From: Taibaiella sp041660405
GTDB lineage: Bacteria > Bacteroidota > Bacteroidia > Chitinophagales > Chitinophagaceae
Direction: 5' to 3'
Assembly: GCA_041660405.1 (NCBI GenBank)
Contig: JBAZWL010000005.1
Coordinates: 62,001 to 126,000 of the forward strand
DNA: 64,000 nt
Position numbers and translations under genes: made by a program. How positions within the stretch are numbered: position 1 is the stretch's first letter; every line of letters begins with the position of its first letter. The notes under the pieces were generated by a model that was not told the DNA's origin, did no database searches, and saw only the letters and a program-made list of their open reading frames with translations. Below, one piece after another: positions 19,344-29,200 of this stretch.

Positions 19344-19760
19344 ATGCTATTACCTATAACCACTCCCGGGTTATTTTTCCCAGCAATATCATTGATGATG
19401 TTGGCACATACCAACAGGTTTCTGGCATTGGCTTCATTGATCAGATCACTGCACGATAAGTATAAAAATGAAGGGCAGGAAAAACATATTATTGCACAGA
19501 TAAAGAACCTGCGCCGGAGAATGAAGCTCATAAGGGCATTGCAGATATTCGGGTTATTGAGTTTCCTGCTTTGTGCCATTTGTATGTTCTGTATTATCAG
19601 GGAGTGGAATGTTGCCGCAGACCTGATTTTCATTGCAAGTATTGTTGCTTTTATCTTATCCCTGTTCCTTTCATTGCTGGAAATAATCCTTAGCCTGGAA
19701 GCCCTCGAGGAAGAGTTAAGTGATATGGAAGAATTATCAGGAAAACCCAAGAATAATTAA
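19344..19760 (+). CDS. DUF2721-family small membrane protein
   Basis: 138 aa with three likely membrane segments (about 8-33, 65-87, 92-120), a basic loop between the first two (KNLRRRMKL) and an acidic C-terminus (EALEEELSDMEE). It matches the DUF2721 pattern, for which no function is known to me. It sits in the middle of the pectin operon, 26 bases after the SDR and 6 bases before GH43, so it is co-transcribed. No role in sugar metabolism can be read from the sequence. Confidence 0.72.
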   Translation: MLLPITTPGLFFPAISLMMLAHTNRFLALASLIRSLHDKYKNEGQEKHIIAQIKNLRRRMKLIRALQIFGLLSFLLCAICMFCIIREWNVAADLIFIASIVAFILSLFLSLLEIILSLEALEEELSDMEELSGKPKNN

Positions 19761-19766
19761 ACATTC

Positions 19767-21392
19767 ATGATGCGAGAAATATTTACCATAATGCTATTGA
19801 GCACAGTGCTACAATTAAATGCTCAGCATAATACAACATTATCTAAAGTATGGGTCTCTGACCTTGGTAATGGCAGCTATAAAAATCCTGTGATCAATGC
19901 AGATTATTCGGACCCTGATGCCATACGGGTAGACGATGATTTTTACATGATCTCTTCCAGTTTTGATGCCGTTCCCGGCTTACCTATTCTTCATTCTAAA
20001 GACCTAGTGAATTGGACACTTATTGGTCATGCATTAAAACGCCAGCCGCCGTTTGATCATTTTGCTAAAACACAGCATGGTAATGGAGTCTGGGCCCCGG
20101 CTATCCGGTTTCACAAAGGTGAATTTTACATTTATTATCCGGATCCTGACTTTGGTATTTATCTTACTAAAGCTAAAAATACCTCTGGTCCCTGGACTGA
20201 TCCCGTACTGGTAGAAGCGGGCAAAGGCCTCATTGATCCCTGCCCTCTATGGGATGATGATGGCAAAGCCTATCTGGCACATGGATGGGCTGGTAGTCGT
20301 GCGGGAATCAAAAGTGTAGTTACTGTAAGGGAGATGAATACTGAAGGCACTAAAACACTTAATGAAGGTGTATTAGTTTATGATGGTCATGAACTTGATC
20401 CTACTATTGAAGGGCCAAAGTTCTATAAACGCAACGGTTATTACTACATTTTCGCACCAGCCGGCGGTGTTTCAACAGGTTGGCAATTGGTTCTACGTTC
20501 TAAAAATGTCTATGGCCCTTATGAGCGGAGAGTGATCATGGATCAAGGAAAAACAGCTATCAATGGCCCACATCAGGGTGCATGGGTGGATACCAAATCG
20601 GGAGAAGATTGGTTTCTTCATTTTCAGGATAAAGGTGTTTATGGTCGTGTCGTGCATTTACAACCTATGACATGGGTAAATGATTGGCCGGTAATAGGCG
20701 AAGACAAAGATAAAGATGGCACAGGGCAACCAGTACTAATATACAAAAAGCCTAAAACAGATAAGCCATATCCTTTGACAACCCCACCTGATTCGGATGA
20801 ATTTAATGAACACAGTTTGGGCTTGCAATGGCAATGGCAGGCTAATCCATCCGGCGTTTGGTCTGCAACAACTAATCAAGGAGTGCTCAGGCTTTATTCA
20901 TGGCAATCTCCCGATACTGCCCGCAACCTTTGGGATGTGCCAAACATTCTAATGCAAAAGACGCCGGCAGACGAATTTACAGCTACCACTAAATTGAAAT
21001 TTATACCAAATACTAAAATTGAAAATGAGCAAACCGGACTTGTAGTTATGGGCAGAAATTATGCCCGTATTTTCCTTAAAAGTAAGAAGGACGGCATCTA
21101 CGTCATGTATAGTGTCTGTAACAAAGCAGATAAAGGTAAAAGCGAAGATGAAAAAGAGATCGTTAAGTTGAATGGCAATGAGGTGCAGTTCAGAGTATCA
21201 ATGAAAACTGTTGGAACTTGTGTTTTCAGTTATAGTTATGATGGAAAAAAATTCATAGAAACAGGAACTTTTCAGGCTACAGAAGGCCAATGGATCGGTG
21301 CTAAATTAGGCATCTTTTGTACTCGGGACAGTAAGATCAATGATTCAGGATATACCGATTTTGATTGGTTCAGAATAGAACCGCTTAAGTAA
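19767..21392 (+). CDS. GH43 glycosidase with C-terminal beta-sandwich
   Basis: 541 aa with signal peptide (about 1-20, LQLNAQ). The five-bladed propeller carries the GH43 triad: Asp49 in YSDPDAIRV (base), Asp157 in LIDPCPLWDD (pKa modulator) and Glu215 in TIEGPKFYKR (acid). From about 330 onward a concanavalin-like domain (DEFNEHSLGLQWQWQ) resembles the beta-xylosidase C-terminal domain. Likely activity is alpha-L-arabinofuranosidase or beta-xylosidase/galactosidase on pectic side chains. In this operon arabinan or arabinogalactan side chains of rhamnogalacturonan I are the most plausible target. Confidence 0.9.
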   Translation: MMREIFTIMLLSTVLQLNAQHNTTLSKVWVSDLGNGSYKNPVINADYSDPDAIRVDDDFYMISSSFDAVPGLPILHSKDLVNWTLIGHALKRQPPFDHFAKTQHGNGVWAPAIRFHKGEFYIYYPDPDFGIYLTKAKNTSGPWTDPVLVEAGKGLIDPCPLWDDDGKAYLAHGWAGSRAGIKSVVTVREMNTEGTKTLNEGVLVYDGHELDPTIEGPKFYKRNGYYYIFAPAGGVSTGWQLVLRSKNVYGPYERRVIMDQGKTAINGPHQGAWVDTKSGEDWFLHFQDKGVYGRVVHLQPMTWVNDWPVIGEDKDKDGTGQPVLIYKKPKTDKPYPLTTPPDSDEFNEHSLGLQWQWQANPSGVWSATTNQGVLRLYSWQSPDTARNLWDVPNILMQKTPADEFTATTKLKFIPNTKIENEQTGLVVMGRNYARIFLKSKKDGIYVMYSVCNKADKGKSEDEKEIVKLNGNEVQFRVSMKTVGTCVFSYSYDGKKFIETGTFQATEGQWIGAKLGIFCTRDSKINDSGYTDFDWFRIEPLK

Positions 21393-21408
21393 TTATGACT
21401 TAATTTTT

Positions 21409-22335
21409 ATGAAGATGAAAAGAATGCTTATGCTAATGGTCTTTGCACTAAGCTATCATATGCAAGTTGAAGCGCAGGAGTTTATCAAACTTTGGCCAGT
21501 AGGTAGAATGCCTGACTCAAAGGGCATACCACTTACAGACAGCATCAATAATGAAAGAATTCATAGGGTCGGAACACCTGGCATGTATGCCTTTTTCCCA
21601 TCTCTTCAAGAGAATAAACATACTGCAGTATTAATATGTCCCGGAGGTGGATATGAGCGCCTGGCCTACATAATAAGTGGCACACAACTGGCAAAATGGT
21701 TTAATACTTTAGGCATTTCTGCTTTCGTACTGAATTATAGACTACCTACATCACCTGATCTGAAAGATAAAGCCAATGCCCCTCTTATGGATGCTGAACG
21801 TGCCTTAAAATACATCAGAGCCAATGCAACAGCCTGGCAAATTGATATTGGCCGGATTGGGATTATGGGTACTTCAGCAGGCGGGCATCTTGCTGCTATG
21901 GCTGGTACAACTCAAAAAGACTTGAGCAGTATAAACGATTCGTTAGACCATTTTTCGTTCTTGCCAAACTTCATGATATTGGTTTCTCCCGTTATTGATA
22001 TGGGAACTTATGCCCATAAAGGTAGCCGCAAAAATTTATTAGGAACAGATCCGGATCAGAAAGCTATAGAAGAATACTCACCTCAACTTCATGTAAATGC
22101 TACTACCCCACCCGCTTTTATTGTTCATGCTTTCAATGATAAATCTGTGAATCCACAAAATAGCTTACTCTTCTATGAAGCCCTCTTAAGGAATAATGTT
22201 CATTCGTCTCTTCATATATTTCCGCAGGGTGGTCATGCCATTGCCTTGAGGAGCAATCCTGGTTCTACAAGATACTGGCCGGATCTATGTGAAGCATGGC
22301 TTACAGAATCCGGATTTTTAACTGAAAAGAAATAA
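21409..22335 (+). CDS. Secreted alpha/beta hydrolase, acetylesterase-like
   Basis: 308 aa with signal peptide ending VEAQ near 22. The BD-FAE/esterase fold shows an oxyanion motif LICPGGGYERLA, nucleophile elbow GTSAGG (Ser156), an Asp region HAFNDKSVNP and catalytic His in GGHAIAL. The family is found in xylan and pectin PULs as O-acetyl esterases. Here it probably deacetylates pectin oligosaccharides. Gap to GH43 is 16 bases. Start could be Met1 or Met3. Confidence 0.82.
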   Translation: MKMKRMLMLMVFALSYHMQVEAQEFIKLWPVGRMPDSKGIPLTDSINNERIHRVGTPGMYAFFPSLQENKHTAVLICPGGGYERLAYIISGTQLAKWFNTLGISAFVLNYRLPTSPDLKDKANAPLMDAERALKYIRANATAWQIDIGRIGIMGTSAGGHLAAMAGTTQKDLSSINDSLDHFSFLPNFMILVSPVIDMGTYAHKGSRKNLLGTDPDQKAIEEYSPQLHVNATTPPAFIVHAFNDKSVNPQNSLLFYEALLRNNVHSSLHIFPQGGHAIALRSNPGSTRYWPDLCEAWLTESGFLTEKK

Positions 22336-22420
22336 AGGGCAATGATTACCAGGTTTTACTTTGTACGTAAAATCCAGTCATAGTAACCATTAAAAATTAA
22401 TCTTTCAAATTCAAAATTTA

Positions 22421-23482
22421 ATGTTCAAAATATCCAAGGATTCAATAATCAGGAAAAGTATCGTAGCTGCAACAATTTCTTGTTTTATATTTTCAAATAT
22501 TGCAGCACAAACCGCTTCGATGGATTCTGTTGCTGAACGTATGCTGGTATATCAACGTAGCTACGGTGGCTGGCCTAAAGCTATTCATGAGCAAAAAGTA
22601 GATTACACTACTCCTTTAACAGAACAAGCAAGAAAAGAAATAATTCAAGGGTCAGAAAATGACGATGCAACTATTGATAACAAAGCCACAAGCAGGGAAA
22701 TTATTTACCTGATACATGCATATGCTACTACAAAAAATGAAGCTTATCTTAACGCAGTAGAGCGTGGTATCGGTTATTTGTTGGAAGCACAATATGATAA
22801 CGGTGGCTGGCCGCAATATTACCCTAATAAAAAAATATACAGGGCGCAGGTTACTTATAATGATGATGCCATGATCAATGTGCTGAACATTCTTCAGGAT
22901 GTTGCAGAGCTAACGGGAGACTATGCTGTGCTTGGCCAAGAGTATGCAAAAAAAGCGCAAAAGGCCGTGGATAAAGGATTGAAATGTATCCTTGAAACGC
23001 AAGTTACCCTTAAAGGCAAGCTGACCGTATGGGCAGCTCAGTATGATGAGAAAACGCTTGTTCCGGCCAAAGCCAGGGCATTTGAATTACCTTCCTTAAG
23101 TAGTAGCGAATCTTCAAATATCGTTAAATTCCTGATGCGCCAAAAGAATCCATCATCTGAAGTGATCAAAGCAATTACCAGCGCTGTACAATGGTTTGAT
23201 GCTGCAAAAATTTCAGGCTTCAAAATAGAACGCATTGATGATCCCAAACAACCAAAAGGTAAAGATGTGATTTTAGTTCCGGATACCTCATCAGTGATCT
23301 GGACCAGATTTTATGACTTGGATAAAATGGAACCTATGTTTGTAGGACGTGACGGTATACCCAAAAAGACTTTGGCAGAAATAGACAATGAACGCCGTAC
23401 CGGATATGCCTGGTATGGAGTATGGGGAGCCAAATTGCCGAAAGAATATGACAAATGGAAAAAGGCTAACAATATTAAATAA
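22421..23482 (+). CDS. PL10 pectate lyase
   Basis: 353 aa with signal peptide (about 1-29, FSNIAAQ). PL10 hallmarks are YQRSYGGWPKA, DDATIDNKATSREI, QYDNGGWPQYYP, TYNDDAMINVL, IWTRFYDLD and MFVGRDG. The enzyme cleaves polygalacturonate by calcium-dependent beta-elimination in an (alpha/alpha) toroid. Last gene of the 12107-23482 run, 85 bases after the esterase and directly before a perfect palindromic terminator. No lipobox or sorting domain, so probably periplasmic. Confidence 0.92.
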   Translation: MFKISKDSIIRKSIVAATISCFIFSNIAAQTASMDSVAERMLVYQRSYGGWPKAIHEQKVDYTTPLTEQARKEIIQGSENDDATIDNKATSREIIYLIHAYATTKNEAYLNAVERGIGYLLEAQYDNGGWPQYYPNKKIYRAQVTYNDDAMINVLNILQDVAELTGDYAVLGQEYAKKAQKAVDKGLKCILETQVTLKGKLTVWAAQYDEKTLVPAKARAFELPSLSSSESSNIVKFLMRQKNPSSEVIKAITSAVQWFDAAKISGFKIERIDDPKQPKGKDVILVPDTSSVIWTRFYDLDKMEPMFVGRDGIPKKTLAEIDNERRTGYAWYGVWGAKLPKEYDKWKKANNIK

Positions 23483-23497
23483 TCAGGCTTCAGGAAT

Positions 23498-23533
23498 AAG
23501 AAAATGCCAATACAATTGTATTGGCATTTTCTT
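23498..23533. terminator. Perfect 36-bp palindrome, bidirectional terminator
   Basis: 23498-23515 is the exact reverse complement of 23516-23533 (core AATGCCAATACAATTGTATT), with an A-run on one side and a T-run on the other. It sits between the convergent PL10 and CE12 genes and can terminate both. Confidence 0.85.
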
Positions 23534-23546
23534 TAGTCAGCTATTG

Positions 23547-24290
23547 CTAATGCTTAAGATATTTTGCCAGCGGGAGTTTAAGTTCTTTCATTCCTTCTAC
23601 AGCACAATCTGCCACAGCCTTTGCTCCTACCGGACTTAGATGCGTATTATCTTTTTTACCTTTCGGATAATTCACATGTCCCGAGTCTACATAGTTAAAT
23701 AGAGCAATTGATTTTTCTTCACCATACCGGGTCAATAGCTTTTCCGTTTTTTGTTGCATGTCAATCAGGGGCACTCTAAGACTATCAGCAAGGTTACGTA
23801 CAACATCCGGGTAGTTTTTATGTGTATCTATCAGCCTTCCATCTTTGAAATTCCTTCGTGCAATCGAAGTCATTAATATTGGAATTGCTTTTTTTGATCG
23901 GGCTTCTGTAACAAACCTTGCAAGGTTAGCCTTGTATTCATCAGGAGTTGTGCCTACACCAGGCTTATCAACTTTTTCATCATTATGACCAAATTCTATG
24001 ATCAGGTAATCACCCTCTTTTAATCCGTCATATACATCCTGCCAACGCTTTTCTCTAATAAAAGACAAAGTGCTCCTGCCATTCATAGCTTTATTTTCTA
24101 CAACTACTTTATCATTAAATAAATCAGCAAAAGGCATGCCCCATCCGGTTTCAGGGTAAGTATTTTCCTTTTTAACGGACATCGTGCTATCTCCGATCAT
24201 CCATACTGTTATTTGTTTTTCCTTCTTAAAAGACATGAATATTAAACAAAGTAAAATCGGGATAAGAGGTAATCTATTTCTCATTCGCAT
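23547..24290 (-). CDS. CE12 rhamnogalacturonan acetylesterase (SGNH hydrolase)
   Basis: 247 aa with an N-terminal hydrophobic signal (Met1 or Met3). SGNH blocks are present: GDSTMS (Ser, block I), NGRST (Gly/Asn region, block II), EFGHNDE (Asn, block III) and DNTHLSPVGA (Asp-His, block V). CE12 enzymes remove acetyl groups from rhamnogalacturonan I, exposing the backbone to RG lyases and GH105. Single minus-strand gene, convergent with PL10 and divergent from the DUF4440 gene, with a shared operator-like site at 24365-24378. Confidence 0.9.
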   Translation of the reverse strand: MRMRNRLPLIPILLCLIFMSFKKEKQITVWMIGDSTMSVKKENTYPETGWGMPFADLFNDKVVVENKAMNGRSTLSFIREKRWQDVYDGLKEGDYLIIEFGHNDEKVDKPGVGTTPDEYKANLARFVTEARSKKAIPILMTSIARRNFKDGRLIDTHKNYPDVVRNLADSLRVPLIDMQQKTEKLLTRYGEEKSIALFNYVDSGHVNYPKGKKDNTHLSPVGAKAVADCAVEGMKELKLPLAKYLKH

Positions 24291-24364
24291 AGTAAATCGT
24301 TTTAACTCATGAGCAAATTCGTTAAATGCCTGAAGCTTTCATCAGATTAACTCCTATATTTTTC

Positions 24365-24438
24365 CGCAAACGATTGCGTACTTTATCCAACAAGAATAAT
24401 GAACTTGTTCTACTTTGCAAAGAAGAGTTAACACTTAA
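24365..24438 (+). promoter_or_regulatory. Operator-like site between CE12 and the DUF4440 gene
   Basis: CGCAA-ACGA-TTGCG at 24365-24378 is a compact inverted repeat resembling LacI/PurR-type operators, and shares AACGATTGCGTA with the other pectin promoters. TACTTTG at 24411-24417 is -7-like. A weak relative of the downstream palindrome (AAGAGT-N4-ACTTAA) lies at 24423-24438. It could control both divergent genes. Confidence 0.4.
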
Positions 24439-24443
24439 ACAAT

Positions 24444-24878
24444 ATGTTCAGAAAAACATTATTGCCCGCATTGGCAATCTTAATATTTAATACTGTCGCT
24501 ATAGCACAAACGAAAGATGAAAAAGCGTTAGCTGAAGCAACTGAACATTTACGAAAAGCCATGGTAGATGCGGATAGCGCAGTACTTTCAACTATAACAC
24601 TTCCTCAATTAAGTTATGGCCATTCGGGAGGTCATGTAGATGATAAGGCCGAATTTGTTCAAAAAATAGTGAGTGGGAAATCTGACTTCGTTACAATTGA
24701 TATTTCAGAGCAGAGCATCAATATCGTAAATGATGTAGCTGTAGTGCGTCATAAATTTCACGCTACTACTAACGATAACGGTAAGCCTGGAACAGTCGAT
24801 CTCAGCATATTGCTCATCTGGCAGAAACAAAAAAAAGATTGGAAATTGCTTGCTCGTCAGGCGGTAAAATCCAAATAG
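24444..24878 (+). CDS. Secreted DUF4440/SnoaL-like (NTF2 fold) protein
   Basis: 144 aa with signal peptide (about 1-21, TVAIAQ). The rest has the NTF2-like pattern of DUF4440 proteins: a helical start (ALAEATEHLRKAMVDAD), the LPQLSYGHSGG strand and the C-terminal LSILLIWQKQKKDWKLLARQAV. Such domains are small ligand or enzyme scaffolds; no active-site assignment is possible. It follows an operator-like site and precedes an esterase by 19 bases, suggesting a two-gene pectin-induced unit. Confidence 0.78.
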   Translation: MFRKTLLPALAILIFNTVAIAQTKDEKALAEATEHLRKAMVDADSAVLSTITLPQLSYGHSGGHVDDKAEFVQKIVSGKSDFVTIDISEQSINIVNDVAVVRHKFHATTNDNGKPGTVDLSILLIWQKQKKDWKLLARQAVKSK

Positions 24879-24897
24879 TTTAAAGCTTGAAATTGTT

Positions 24898-25872
24898 ATG
24901 AAATATCTGTTGTTGCTTCTGCTACCCTGTGTAGTCGCTAATATAGTTTACGCACAACCTAATTATGCAAGAGATACTTCTTTTACTGTGTACAGCGCTT
25001 ATGTCAAAGCTTTAAAGAATTATCCGCAAATAAAAATCGTAGAGCCCAAGCTTCCTGAAAATGTGACGGCTTTAATGGGTGTTACTTATTGCAGTATAGA
25101 TGATAGAGCATTAAAGGCTGATGTATTTTACCCGGCTACAAAAACAAAAAAGAAAAGACCTGCTATATTACTGATACATGGAGGCGGATGGCGTTCGGGC
25201 GATAGAAGCCAACAGATTCCAATGGCGCAACACCTGGCAGCTAAAGGCTTTGTGAGTATTACAGCAGAATATAGATTATCAACTGAAGCCCTTTATCCTG
25301 CAGCTATATTTGATCTGAAAGCTGCAGTAAGATGGATCAAGGCAAACGCAAAAGCATATCAAATTGACACGAATAAAGTTATTGTTTTAGGTTGCTCGGC
25401 AGGAGGTCAGCTTGCTGCATTAATAGGTACAACCAACAGTAATCCTGAATTTGAGGATAAAATTTGCAATCCTGCCTATTCAAGTAATGTGGATGCCATT
25501 ATCGATGTGGATGGAACATTAGCCTTTATTCATCCTGAATCGGGCGAAGGTAACGACAAACCCGGAAAACCTTCAGCGGCAACCCTTTGGCTGGGTAAAA
25601 GTGCTGCAGAAGATCCGTTGCTTTGGGAAAAAGTAGCTCCATTAAATCATGTTTCTTCCAGCACGCCACCTACTTTGTTTTTGAATAGCAGTGTGGCCAG
25701 AATGCATGCCGGCCGAAACGACATGATTCAAAGACTTGATTCTTTACACATTTATTCAGAGGTGCATACTTTTAATGATGCACCGCATCCGTTTTGGCTA
25801 TTTCATCCCTGGTTCGACCCTATGATGCAATATATTTTAGCTTTTCTAAATAAAATCTTCGCAGATAATTAA
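24898..25872 (+). CDS. Secreted alpha/beta hydrolase (esterase, BD-FAE-like)
   Basis: 324 aa with signal peptide (about 1-19, VYAQ). Motifs are LLIHGGGWRSGD (oxyanion hole), the nucleophile elbow GCSAGG and a C-terminal catalytic His in APHPFWLFHPW. The protein resembles secreted feruloyl/acetyl esterases of plant-polysaccharide loci. The target is probably an acyl group on pectin, by context. Distinct from the esterase at 21409, which uses GTSAGG. Confidence 0.82.
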   Translation: MKYLLLLLLPCVVANIVYAQPNYARDTSFTVYSAYVKALKNYPQIKIVEPKLPENVTALMGVTYCSIDDRALKADVFYPATKTKKKRPAILLIHGGGWRSGDRSQQIPMAQHLAAKGFVSITAEYRLSTEALYPAAIFDLKAAVRWIKANAKAYQIDTNKVIVLGCSAGGQLAALIGTTNSNPEFEDKICNPAYSSNVDAIIDVDGTLAFIHPESGEGNDKPGKPSAATLWLGKSAAEDPLLWEKVAPLNHVSSSTPPTLFLNSSVARMHAGRNDMIQRLDSLHIYSEVHTFNDAPHPFWLFHPWFDPMMQYILAFLNKIFADN

Positions 25873-25914
25873 AGCTTTTCTAACCCGCTAGAAGAGATTT
25901 TAAAGCATTCCTAA

Positions 25915-25955
25915 CTGTCCTGTCTTATCCTGCAATCGTTCCCGGTAACGATTGC
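25915..25955 (+). repeat. Upstream copy of the duplicated operator block
   Basis: Matches 26104-26144 at 35 of 41 positions by my alignment, at an offset of 189 bases. Both copies start CTGTCCTG and end in the operator. Confidence 0.7.
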
Positions 25956-25956
25956 A
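25931..25956. promoter_or_regulatory. Perfect operator palindrome upstream of susC
   Basis: TGCAATCGTT at 25931-25940 and AACGATTGCA at 25947-25956 form a perfect 10-base inverted repeat around a six-base CCCGGT spacer. It is the most symmetric member of the operator family in this window and probably the best binding site. It lacks the GTAAATA flank and -7 box of the others, so it may be an auxiliary operator. Confidence 0.65.
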
Positions 25957-26120
25957 TTCCTTATTTCAGAAATCTACTGACCGATATTTATAAAACATGC
26001 GTAGCTCTTTACTGGCAAGCTTTTCCTTTAAATTTTATACCTAAAAATTAGCCCGAAAATGAACAAAAGCATCGCATCTATCAAAGAAAACAACAAAGAT
26101 TTTCTGTCCTGCTTTGTCCT

Positions 26121-26227
26121 GCAAACGTTCCCGACAACGATTGCGTAAATAAATGTTAACGTTTATTCAACTATGAATAAAAAGAGCAGTAGACTTGTGA
26201 TAGAAGCGCCGGTAAGTAAATACTTAC
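26121..26227 (+). promoter_or_regulatory. Operator, -7 box and downstream palindrome of the second susC operon
   Basis: GCAAACGTT-N6-AACGATTGC at 26121-26144 is followed by GTAAATA. A -7-like TAGACTTG lies at 26190-26197. The perfect palindrome GTAAGT-AAAT-ACTTAC lies at 26212-26227, 33 bases before the susC ATG. Centre-to-centre distance of the two palindromes is 87 bases. Confidence 0.65.
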
Positions 26228-26259
26228 TAATTGATAATTATTAATAAATTTTTCTGAGT

Positions 26260-29200
26260 ATGAAAAGAGGTTTACGCTTGATTATTGTACTGATGTTATG
26301 TACAACAATGGTTTGGGCTCAATCGCGTACCATAACCGGTATTGTAAAAAGTGCTGATGATGGTGAAGCTCTTATTGGAGTCTCTATAAAGGTTAAAGAC
26401 GGAATGGGTGGCACACTTACCGACATGGATGGAAAATTTGAGATAACCGTCCCTGAAGATAAGAATACCATAACAATAAATTATATCGGCTTTATTGAGC
26501 AGGAAATCAAAATAGGAGAACAAACAAATTATAATATTAAACTGGCTTCAGATAACAGAGGATTGGATGAAGTTGTGGTTGTGGGTTATGGTACTGTAAA
26601 GCGTAAAGACCTTACTGGTTCTGTATCTTCCATATCGGCAAAGGAATTAAAAGACATTCCTTTGAATTCATCTGCAGAAGCACTAACCGGGAGACTTGCC
26701 GGTGTAAACATTACCTCATCCGAAGGACAACCTGGTGCAGACGTTACCGTAAGAGTAAGAGGTGGTGGATCTATTACACAAGATAATGCACCGATTTATA
26801 TTGTAGATGGTGTACAGATGGAAAACGCTTTGCAGGTGCTTACTCCACAGGAAATAGAATCTGTAGATGTACTTAAAGATGCCGCATCAACAGCTATATA
26901 TGGTGCTCGTGGCGCAAATGGCGTAATAGTTATTACTACCAAAGGTGGTAAAGATATGCCAACAAGGGTTTCTTTTGATATGTTTTATGGTGTAAGAAAA
27001 ACGACCAATAAGATTAAAGTGCTCAACCCGTCAGAATATGTAAAATATCAGTATCAAATATATAATTATGGCACGGATGAAGCCACCAGGAATACTTTCA
27101 GAGATCGCTACGGTCGCTACGAAGACCTGGACATCTATAACAATATAGCAGAAGTGGATTGGCAGGATGAAATATTTGGAAGAAGCGCAAAAACCTTTAC
27201 GCAAAACATAAATGTGATGGGTGGCGCCAAAGGAACTTCCTTCAGCCTTACACTTAGTAATACCAATGAACAAGGTGTAATGATCAACTCGGGCTTTAAA
27301 AGAACAATGGCTTCATTTAAATTTGATCATAAAATTTCTAATCGTGTTAAGGTTGGTTTCAACGCACGTTATGGTGATCAACGTATCGAAGGTGCGGGAA
27401 CAACCAATACAGGTACACAAAGTAGCAGCAGATTAAGAAACGCTGTGAGATATAAACCATTTCTTTCTGAAACAGAAAGTATAGATGTGTTTGATCCCGA
27501 TTTTGCAAATCTTACCAACTTAACATCTCCATTGCTGTTGGCACAACAGGAGATTAGGTATGCTTATCGTCGAGATATTCTGCTGAATGGATATGCTAAT
27601 ATTAACATCCTTAAGAACCTTCAATTCAGAACAGTAATAGGAGTAACCCCATCCTTCCTGAAAACCAATCAATTCTCCGGTGAAATTACGCCGGTAGCCC
27701 GCCAAAATGCAGACATGCCGGTAGCTATATTAAGTCGTTCTGAAGGTCTTGCCATTACCAACTCCAATACATTATCCTATAATACTAAAATAAAGAAACA
27801 CTCTATTGACGCTTTATTAGGACAAGAAATTTACTCAACAAGCATGAGCTTTTCCAATTCAACTACTAAATGGCTACCGGTAGGTATTACAGCCGATGAA
27901 GCTTTCAACGGTATTCAAAGGGCGAATCCACCAGCGGGCATGGTACAGGATGCGCCTACAACGGGCAAAAATCCGGATAACAGATTGCTGTCCTTTTTCG
28001 GAAGAGTAAACTATAGCTATGATGATAAATATTTAGCCACGTTCACTTACAGAAGGGATGGGTCAAGCCTTTTCGCAGAAGAAAACAGATGGGGAAATTT
28101 CCCGTCATTAGCTTTGGCATGGCGCTTGTCCAATGAAAAATTCTGGGAAGAAAGTGTAGATAAAAAGAAGAACATGGATATAAAAGTAAGGGCCAGTATA
28201 GGTACTGTGGGCAATAACAGAATCGCCGGAGATCTTTATAGGACTATGTTTGGAACCAACACTGCCGGATATGCTTTTGCAGAAGCTATTACTCCGGGCC
28301 TGGGACCGGTTTCATTGTCTAACCCTAACTTAAAATGGGAGACCACAATATCCCGCAATCTTGGTCTTGATGTATCACTCTTCAATAATCGTGTAAGCGT
28401 TACACTTGATTACTATGTAAACACTACAAAAGATTTGTTGCTTGATGCATTGGTACCTTCCACTTCAGGGTACACAACTCAAATTCAGAATTTAGGTTCT
28501 ACGCAGAATAAAGGTTGGGAGCTACAGCTAAATACAACTCCAATAAGTAATAAGAATTTCCTATGGAACAGTAACTTCAATATCGCAGCCAACAGGAATA
28601 AAGTAACAGACCTGGGTACTAATCCGGATGGCACTCCACGTACATCTATTAAATATTCCTCAGGCTGGATAACCTCTTCCACTATGGATTTTCTGGTACA
28701 GGTAGGCCAGCCACTAGGGCAATTCTATGGCTATGTAAACGACGGATACTATACACTTAATGATTTCACTTATGATGAGTCTACAGGTAATTATACTTTG
28801 AAAGATGGTGTGCCAAATAACCGCACTGCGTTAGGTAACAGAGATCCTCAACCGGGGGATATGAAATTTAAAAAATTAAACACTGCTGATACTTCTGATC
28901 TGATCAATGAGACGGATATGACTGTAATTGGAAATGCGCTCCCCAAATTTACCGGAGGATGGAACAATCAGTTTTCATACAAGAATTTTGATTTGAGCAT
29001 TTTTGTTTATTTCTCTATCGGCAACAAAGTATACAATGCCAATAAAATAGAATATACCGGCCAGTACAATTATCGTGATAATAATGTGCTCGACATTATG
29101 GAGAATAGATGGAAATGGTATGATGACAATGGTCTATTGGTTACTGATCCTGCACAACTGGCTGCTATGAATGCGAATACAGAATACTGGACTCCATCAA

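Larger units (their letters stand above)
25873..26259. other. Intergenic region upstream of the second susC
   Basis: 387 bases without a gene. It holds two copies of a 41-base operator block (25915-25955 and 26104-26144), a -7 box and the downstream palindrome, all described separately. Nothing else was recognised. Confidence 0.7.

Noticed and set aside
25915..26144. Operator repeats as phage/ICE attachment sites
   Set aside because: The same palindrome recurs at several pectin promoters with -7 boxes, which fits regulation better.
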